DNA from: Bufo bufo | Lineage: Eukaryota > Chordata > Amphibia > Anura > Bufonidae | Length of the DNA: 64,000 nt | Direction of reading: 5' to 3' | Assembly: GCF_905171765.1 (NCBI RefSeq) | Contig: NC_053389.1 | Location: forward strand, 215,580,624 to 215,644,623 | Part shown: positions 57,798-64,000 of the stretch, one piece after another | How the letters are laid out: every line of letters begins with the position of its first letter | Numbering within the stretch: the first letter of the stretch is position 1 | Notes under the pieces: generated by a model | Told to the model about the DNA's origin: nothing | Database searches by the model: none | The model's input: only the letters and a program-made list of their open reading frames with translations | Translations under genes and position numbers: made by a program

Positions 57798-59326
57798 CAG
57801 TGGTTCTCAACCTAGGGGTCGCGACCCCTTTGGGGGTCGATCGGCCCTTTTTGGGGGGTCGCCTGAGGCTTCCTATTGTGGGTCGCCCGCACAATGGCAG
57901 CGGCCCCTTATCCTCGCGCACAGGAAGTGATGTCCTATCACTGCCTGTGCTTGAAGGAGCCTGACTTCTGGACGGGTAAGTCGGGCCGCCTGTCTGCTGA
58001 GGTCCGAGTTTTTTCGTTAATGACACCGCCGCTGAGCACCACTGCCACCAATGATTTAATTGAGCCTGGCTGAGCCTGGCTAATTTTATTTTAATTATTT
58101 GGCTGAGCAAGGCTTAATTTATTTGGGGGGACATGAAGCACCGCTGATTTATTTATTTGGGGGACCCTGAGCACTTCTGATTTATTTATTTGGGGGACCC
58201 TCAGCACCATTGATTTATTTATTTGGGGGGGACCTGAAGCACCGCTGATCTATTTATTTGGGGGACCCTGAGCACTTCTGATTTATTTATTTGGGGGACC
58301 CTCAGCACCATTGATTTATTTATTTGGGGGGACATGAAGCACCGCTGATTTATTTATTTAGGGGACCCTGAGCACTTCTGATTTATTTATTTATTTGGGG
58401 GACCCTGAGCACCATTGATTTATTTATTTGGGGGGACATGAAGCACCGCTGATTTATTTATTTGGGGGACCCTGAGCACTTCTGATTTATTTATTTGGGG
58501 GACCCTGAGCACCATTGATTTATTTATTTGGGGGGGACCTGAAGCACCGCTGATTTATTTATTTGGGGGACCCTGAGCACTTCTGATTTATTTATTTGGG
58601 GGACCCTGAGCACCATTGATTTATTTATTTGGGGGTACCCTGAGCACCATTGATTTATTTATTTGGGGGAAACCTGATGCACCACTGATTTATTTATTTG
58701 GGGGTACCCTGAGCACCGCTGATTTATTTATTTGGGGGAGACCTGAAGCCCCGCTGATTTATTTATTTGGGGGACCCTGAGCACTTCTGATTTATTTATT
58801 TGGGGGGGACTTGAAGCACCACTGATTTATTTATTTGGGGGACCCTGAGCACTTCTGATTTATTTATTTGGGGGGGACTTGAAGCACCACTGATTTATTT
58901 ATTTGGGGGACCCTGAGCACTTCTGATTTATTTATTTGGGGGGGACTTGAAGCACCACTGATTTATTTTTTTATTTTTTTGGGGGGGGTACTGTGAGCAC
59001 CACTGAGTTATTTATTTGAGGGGTACTTGCGCACCACTGATTTATTTTTTAGGGGGTATTTGTTGTTTATTATTTATTTTAAAGTTATTTATTTGGTTTA
59101 CAAATATTTTGTATTTATGCTAAAGTTCTGTGGCTATGAATGAATACTTGTGTATTTGAATTAACATTTGGTGTATTGGTGTCTGTGCGTGTTTTTGGTG
59201 GGTCATCATAACAGTAGCAAAATTAGTTATGACGTAGCAAGGAAAAAAATTTAATGGTTGGGGGGTCACCACAACATGAGGAACTGTATTAAGGGGTCAC
59301 GGCTTTAGAAAGGTTGAGAACCACTG
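57798..59326. mobile_element. hAT-like element (CAGTGGTTCTCAACC ends), 1.5 kb
   Basis: Ends CAGTGGTTCTCAACCTAGG and AGGTTGAGAACCACTG. The 8-bp duplication ATCTAATG is perfect at 57790-57797 and 59327-59334. Termini resemble the MER5/Charlie group of vertebrate hAT elements. No transposase; most of the interior is minisatellite. Confidence 0.9.
58110..59060. repeat. 33-bp minisatellite with higher-order structure
   Basis: About 27 units based on GATTTATTTATTTGGGGGAC. Three unit types ending GAAGCACCGCT, GAGCACTTCT and CAGCACCATT recur as ABC trimers at the left; the right part becomes an AB dimer array. Confidence 0.9.
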
Positions 59327-59620
59327 ATCTAATGTAATGACACAGGAAAGCACAGAGCACAGCAATGACACTGCTGTCTCTCTCATAAATGCAAAAAAAA
59401 TGCAGAAAATGGCTGCTGGGGAGGTTCTTATATAGTAAGGGGTAGAAAACTTTCCTATTGGTTGCTAGGGATGGTGCTAAGCTCTGACAAAGACATTGCA
59501 GCCTTCTCATTGGCCCACAAGCAAGAAGCAGGGAGGGGTCATGGTTTCAGATGAAAAAAAAATCTAGAATATTTGCGAATACGAATATATAGTACTATAT
59601 TCTAAATATTCGCGCCCAAC

Positions 59621-60539
59621 ACTAATTATTATTACTTGATCATTATTGTGTGAAATCTCGAAGCTCTCATTTAGAGCTAAAGATAACATAATCATTAATC
59701 AATTTAACACATAATGACTTTCATGTCTATATGTTATAATGTTTTGCTTCTGCATTATTAATGGTTGGAGGCCCCGCAGGAGTTGAGGAACATCAATGTA
59801 TTGTCTCTGCAGTGACCTTTTATCATCACATGGCCCTGGTTTTAGTAATGATCCAATTCACTTCACCAATAATCCAATTCACGGAAAAAAAGGCAGAAAA
59901 ATAATCCTAGGTCACTTATGTTGTGGAGCCTGGCAAGGATTCATTATAGTGTAGGGTCTGCTGTCTAATTTTTAAAATGTCTCATTCAAACAACAGTATT
60001 ATTGCTCAAATTTTGTCATGTGCAAATCCTTCATGGAGATTTTTTTGTAGGAACTGCATGAAAACCATGGTATGGCCCAACTTTTGATTCCCCGTGGTTT
60101 AACTAAGCTAACTTAAGATAACTATAGGGTTTGGTTCAGTAGAACCATGAAAGGTTCAGGTCTTTCAGCCATAATATAAAGGTTAAAATCCAGCCTATTA
60201 CGGGCATCTGAAACTGACCTAATGTTATATTCCCATAGGCCTCAGAAGTAGTAAAACCACACCAAAAACACTACTGTGTGCATGGTGTTTTGTAACTACA
60301 AGGCTGTTTTTCAGGTACACTGAATCATTTTGTACTAAAAATTTTGCAACGTCATACATTAATAGATGTTTTTTGGGGAGAAAATTTGGATGGGCTATCT
60401 TTAGGACAGACCATCAGTGTGTGATCAGACTCCCACGGATCACCAATGTGACTTCCTCAAGGCTCCTACTTTGTTTATCCACGCACAGCAGAATATCAGA
60501 AATGCCCTTCTCCTAAAAATACCTGTTAAACATAGACCC
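59621..60539. other. Unassigned sequence
   Basis: No gene or repeat boundary recognised. Confidence 0.5.
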
Positions 60540-60698
60540 TTAAAGGGTTTGTTTGCATCATTTTTTAAAGACGGTAAAGTTATTAAAATAATAAGCTAAT
60601 AAATAAAAATCCTTTCTGTTCCAGCACTGCCGCTTTGAGGTGCCCAAATACTACTCCTTCATCACCTTTAAAAAAAAAAACTCAGACAACCCCTTTAA
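60540..60698. mobile_element. Short TTAA MITE
   Basis: Begins TTAAAGGGTTTGTTTGCATC and ends CAGACAACCCCTTTAA; 159 bp, T2-like. Confidence 0.6.
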
Positions 60699-60823
60699 CG
60701 TTGTTCTGTTAAATTAACTTGGCTCACAAATATGGTGGCCATCAGAGTTCCTACAGTATTCATCACCAAGCTTGTGTAGGATCAAGAAGATTTGTCATTA
60801 GGAGCGCTGTGTGACAAATCCAA

Positions 60824-61264
60824 AGGCCTCTTTCATACAAGCAAGTTTTTTGTCCGGGTGCATGTATTGAACTCATAGCATCTGGACTGAATCTTGATTC
60901 ATTTCAATGGGTCAATGTACATAAGTGTCATTTTTTACGCATCATCTCTGCGTTCAGGAAAAATCGCAGCTTGTTCTATATTGTATTCTTTTTGCACAGC
61001 CATGGCCCCATAGAAGTGAATGTAGCTTGCGTGAAAAACGGAAGGCATCCAGACGTAATGGGTTCATCACTGATGTTTGATAAGAGATGTACAGTAGATT
61101 GTTTTTCTTTAGTTTTTCTTCACACGCGAGAAAAAAAACGTGCAATCTGGATAGAAAAAAACGCATACCCTAAACGCAATCACAGACAAAACGGATTGAA
61201 CTTGCCTGCAACACCATCAGTTTGAACCTGAACAGATCTTGACATCATCCGTATGAAAGAGCCC
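60824..61264. mobile_element. Harbinger-like MITE, diverged
   Basis: Ends AGGCCTCTTTCATACAAG and CGTATGAAAGAGCCC followed by TTA. The left flank does not preserve the 3-bp duplication. Confidence 0.55.
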
Positions 61265-61270
61265 TTAGAG

Positions 61271-61428
61271 CAGGGATAGGCAACCTCCGGCACTCTAGCT
61301 GTTGTGAAACTACAACTCCCAACATGCATAATTGCTTTGCTCTTCTCAGAACTCCCATAGAAATGAATGGAGCATGCTGGGAATTGTAGTCTCACAACAG
61401 CTGGGGTGCCGAAGGTTGGTGTCCCCTG
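61271..61428. mobile_element. hAT MITE with perfect 8-bp target duplication
   Basis: CCTTAGAG flanks both sides (61263-61270, 61429-61436). Ends CAGGGATAGGCAACC and GGTTGGTGTCCCCTG; the arms contain CTACAACTCCCAACATGC and its complement. It landed at the right edge of the Harbinger-like MITE. Confidence 0.9.
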
Positions 61429-61436
61429 CCTTAGAG

Positions 61437-62639
61437 AGATGTCATAGCAGCCATATAGGTTGTAACCTAGCCATCAAAGAAACTTATATATTCGGGATAT
61501 GGCTGGTGGTATCTTTATAGAAACCACTTTAAGACTTTTTATTACAATGAGCAATACTTTGACTGTTTCAATTGATTATTTATGTATTTGATACATTATC
61601 TGTGCACAGTCTTATCTTTGTACTTTCTTATGTCATCTAGCCATTAATTGGCTCAATCAGTAGGACCGGAGCTTATTATTGGAAATTTTTTTCCATTGAA
61701 CGTGTGCCCAGTAGCCGCCTGATACCTTAACATCACCACACCAGAAAGTGATGATAAAGTACTCTTTGTAACAAGGAATATCCATTCTGATAGGGGTCAC
61801 ACTGCATTTCCCAGCGCGACTACATTATTGATGGTTTGTTTCCGCTGATACATTTTCCTTATCCCTTAGGAGAATCTTTCCTGCATTTCTCCAGCTCCCA
61901 TTACAGTCTATGACCGATAGCAGAATGACACAAGGGGACATGTGCACGGATATTACTTATCAATTTATTAATGCTATTTATCTTTGCTGCATATGTGACC
62001 CTCCAGATTTACCTTTTAGTTTTTTTCTTCAGACAAATGTGCAGTAATTATTTATGAATGCACGCTGGGAGGTTTTATGGCATTGATCAGCTACTGTTTC
62101 TACCCTAGAATATCATAGACATAGGTTGTCAGTTGTCTTACCTCTTGTATCCCTTACTATTGTATACATATTGTTTTATTTCCAGTTTTATACACAACTT
62201 ATAGCATTTGGACATTCATAGCCACCCTGATATTAGGCATTGTGTGGTCAATTGGAATTCTAGGGGGTGATATTGAGCTTTTCTGATGGATTACGTTGCA
62301 CTCATTATTGCACAAGAATGTTTTCTAACATATTTATAGATTCCTCTAGTGAAAATACGGATGTTCTGGTCACTAGTAGCATGAGCCATCTGCCTATTTA
62401 TGGTATCATTTACATACCTCCGACACTTTTTTTTTACACTAAGCCATTCTTCTAACCCCATCCAATGCCTATCTATACAGGCCCAATCCCACCCAGTCCC
62501 CTTAGCGTGCCAACACCGTAAGAATATCCTCTTAGGGCCCCTCAGACAGTAGTGATGCGCTCTTAGTGCCCCCCATGCAGTATGATGCCCCTAAGTGCCT
62601 CCCACAATAGAATGTACCCTATTACCTTATTACTTGAAA
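61437..62639. other. Unassigned sequence
   Basis: 62490-62620 carries a few AGTGCCCCCC/CAGTATGATGCCC units reminiscent of the minisatellite family at 13790. No gene recognised. Confidence 0.45.
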
Positions 62640-62920
62640 ACCATAATAAAACTTGAATCTGAAGTCGGCTTCGGTACCGGCTGGTACCTCAGCACCGTAG
62701 TCGGCTTCGAATTCAAGTTTTAAATGGTTTTCAAGTTGAAAAATTGAAGTCCGAAGTTATTCACCCAAGTCTCGCGAGACTTTTGAGATAATGAATTTCA
62801 CCTCGCTGGAGCCAATATATTTGAATGCTGTACGAAGGCAGATCTCCGTACAGCATTCAAGCAAAGTTTTGACTGAAGCGACTTCGGATCTATGATCCGA
62901 AGCTTGCTTCGCTCAACACT
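62640..62920. mobile_element. Dispersed repeat with CGAAGCTTGCTTCG motifs
   Basis: Ends near GAAGCTTGCTTCGCTCAACA at the right; the interior has inverted GTACGAAGGCAGATCTCCGT- and AACTTGAATTCGAAG-type arms. Related in its CTCAACACT edge to 17565-17982 and 55965-59620. Confidence 0.6.
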
Positions 62921-63124
62921 ATCCATAAGTACAGCTTCATCCACTGGGCATTTAGACAGAGGGAGGAGGCTGAGAGAACCACCATAATCACAGCATGATG
63001 GGGCCAGGCTATCATAACCACTCTCTCCTCCACTGACAAGAACTTTCTTAAATTTATTTGATGGACCTTCACACAGTGTGTGTGGGATCATTTCAGAATT
63101 TACTTCAGTAGAAATTGGAAGGTC
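62921..63124 (-). CDS. Candidate coding exon of an unknown gene, truncated by a repeat
   Basis: On the minus strand a strong acceptor (CTTTTTTTCTTTGACAG) precedes 63124, followed by an open phase-0 reading of about 68 codons: DLPISTEVNSEMIPHTLCEG, then a serine- and glycine-rich stretch GGESGYDSLAPSCCDYGGSL, then KCPVDEAVLMDS. The frame runs straight into the repeat that begins at 62920, so a normal donor was not found. The composition looks protein-like, but I do not recognise the family. It lies upstream of KCNJ14 on the same strand and would belong to a separate gene. It could also be a chance frame. Confidence 0.3.
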
Positions 63125-63145
63125 CTGTCAAAGAAAAAAAGTTAG

Positions 63146-63324
63146 TGGGGGAGATTCATCAAAACTGGTGTAAAGTAAAACTGGCTTAGTTGCCCATAGC
63201 AACCAATCAGATTCCACCTTTCATTATTCAGAGCTCCTTTGGAAAACAAAAGGTGGAATCTGATTGGTTGCTATGGGCCACTAAGCCAGTTTTCCTTTAC
63301 ACCAGTTTTAATAAGTCTCCCCCA
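63146..63324. mobile_element. Short palindromic MITE
   Basis: Ends TGGGGGAGATTCATCAAAAC and GTTTTAATAAGTCTCCCCCA. The arms GCAACCAATCAGATTCCACC are exactly mirrored. Confidence 0.8.
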
Positions 63325-63578
63325 ATGAGTGTATAAGGTAATATGACCCATGGTTACCAATATTGAATTAATTAGTATACTATATGGATTCTATACCAAG
63401 AGGTCAGTGTTTTATTTGAAGCAAACCAAATAGGAGCCATGTCCTTTCTTATGTATTTAAATAAAGAAAAACTCTTTGTTGCTCAAAGCGACCACTCACA
63501 GCACAGCTTTCATTTTACTAGAGTATATGAAAGCTAAGCTCTGATTGGTTGCCATGGGCAACATACCGTTTTAGACAC
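63325..63578. other. Unassigned sequence
   Basis: No feature recognised apart from short CTGATTGGTTGCCATGGGCA, similar to the adjacent MITE interior. Confidence 0.4.
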
Positions 63579-64000
63579 TGTGACACAGTGAAAGGTATGG
63601 TCTGGGGAAACAGGTATTTTCCTCGCAGCATGTGCTGCTGGGCTGATTTGCAGCTAGGTGGGGTCAAACACCGGACTGGATTTTAAGTGTCGGTCTGGGT
63701 TTTGACAGCTGGGCTCAGCAGCAAAGTGTGCTGAGATCTGAGAATTGTGCCGTGCTGGAGGGCTGAGACCCGTGTTTAGGGGAAACGGGCCCCCTAAAAG
63801 CCTGCTATGGGCTGTTGGAGATAGAACTGCCAACAAGGTGATTTTTCCTATGTGGACTTTCCATTGTGTGTGAACTAACACCAAGACTGCAAAGTGACGT
63901 TTTTTTTTTTGCTTTATGTGTGAATAAACATGGAAGTTTGATTTAAGAACTGGTAATTTGCCTCTGTACTGCGTCCGCGCACCCTGTCTACCAGAGTGAA
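63579..64000 (+). mobile_element. LTR-like sequence running off the window end
   Basis: Begins TGTGACACAGTGAAAGG and carries AATAAA (TGTGAATAAACATGG, about 63921) followed by a short downstream region, the layout of an LTR U3-R-U5. No TATA box is obvious. The right end and any internal retroviral or Gypsy-type genes would be outside the window. Confidence 0.5.

Larger units (their letters stand above)
55965..59620. mobile_element. ATTCGCGAAT-type repeat containing three serial insertions
   Basis: Bounded by AGTGATGAGCGACAGGAGC and TATTCGCGCCCAACACT, with ATATTCGCAA motifs at both ends. The host repeat is interrupted at 56466-57226, 57230-57754 and 57798-59326. Superfamily of the host is unknown; it is related to 17565-17982. 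Confidence 0.65.

Overview
The window is vertebrate nuclear DNA, most likely from an anuran amphibian (frog or toad). That inference rests on one recognisable vertebrate gene, a Kir2.4-type potassium channel, in a dense bed of transposable elements typical of anuran genomes: TTAA-flanked MITEs resembling the Xenopus T2 group, DIRS-like tyrosine-recombinase retroelements, Tc1/mariner, hAT, Harbinger-like, Helitron, CR1-like and L1-like elements, and a V-SINE. Nothing bacterial or phage-like is present: no operons, CRISPR arrays or RNA genes were found.

Host gene. The minus strand carries both coding exons of a KCNJ14 (Kir2.4) homologue: 36972-36241, an intron of about 6 kb, then 30206-29637. 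The splice junctions are clean GT/AG at phase 0 and the product is 433 aa. The intron hosts at least seven repeats, including a decayed Tc1-like transposon and several palindromic MITEs. A second possible exon (minus strand, about 63124-62921) has a good splice acceptor but no recognised family and runs into a repeat.

Left flank (about 0.8-10.1 kb). A broken DIRS-like retroelement on the minus strand (gag-like, RT/RNase H, tyrosine recombinase) has been split by a 4.9 kb non-coding TTAA-target element (1888-6808), whose interior is stacked inverted units, a 190-bp tandem array and a run of hairpins. An LTR-like insertion appears to have removed or displaced most of the RT.

Middle (10-29 kb). 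An L1-like 3' fragment with 15-bp target duplications, two hAT-like elements, a Helitron-like element, a CR1-like LINE interrupted by a V-SINE, a large palindromic element with a 24-bp minisatellite, and a nearly intact Tc1-like transposon (23418-24626) with perfect inverted repeats and a single in-frame stop. About 24.6-28.7 kb is relatively repeat-poor and lies on the 3' side of KCNJ14.

Right flank (37-64 kb). Chains of TTAA MITEs abut and appear to share target sites. There is a Tc1-like relic, a mariner with perfect TIRs, Harbinger-like elements nested inside MITEs, a 1.5 kb hAT-like element with a higher-order minisatellite, and an LTR running off the window end. The main result is a readable stratigraphy of nested insertions. 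I found no convincing new multi-gene system. All coordinates were read by eye, so ends of degraded elements are approximate.
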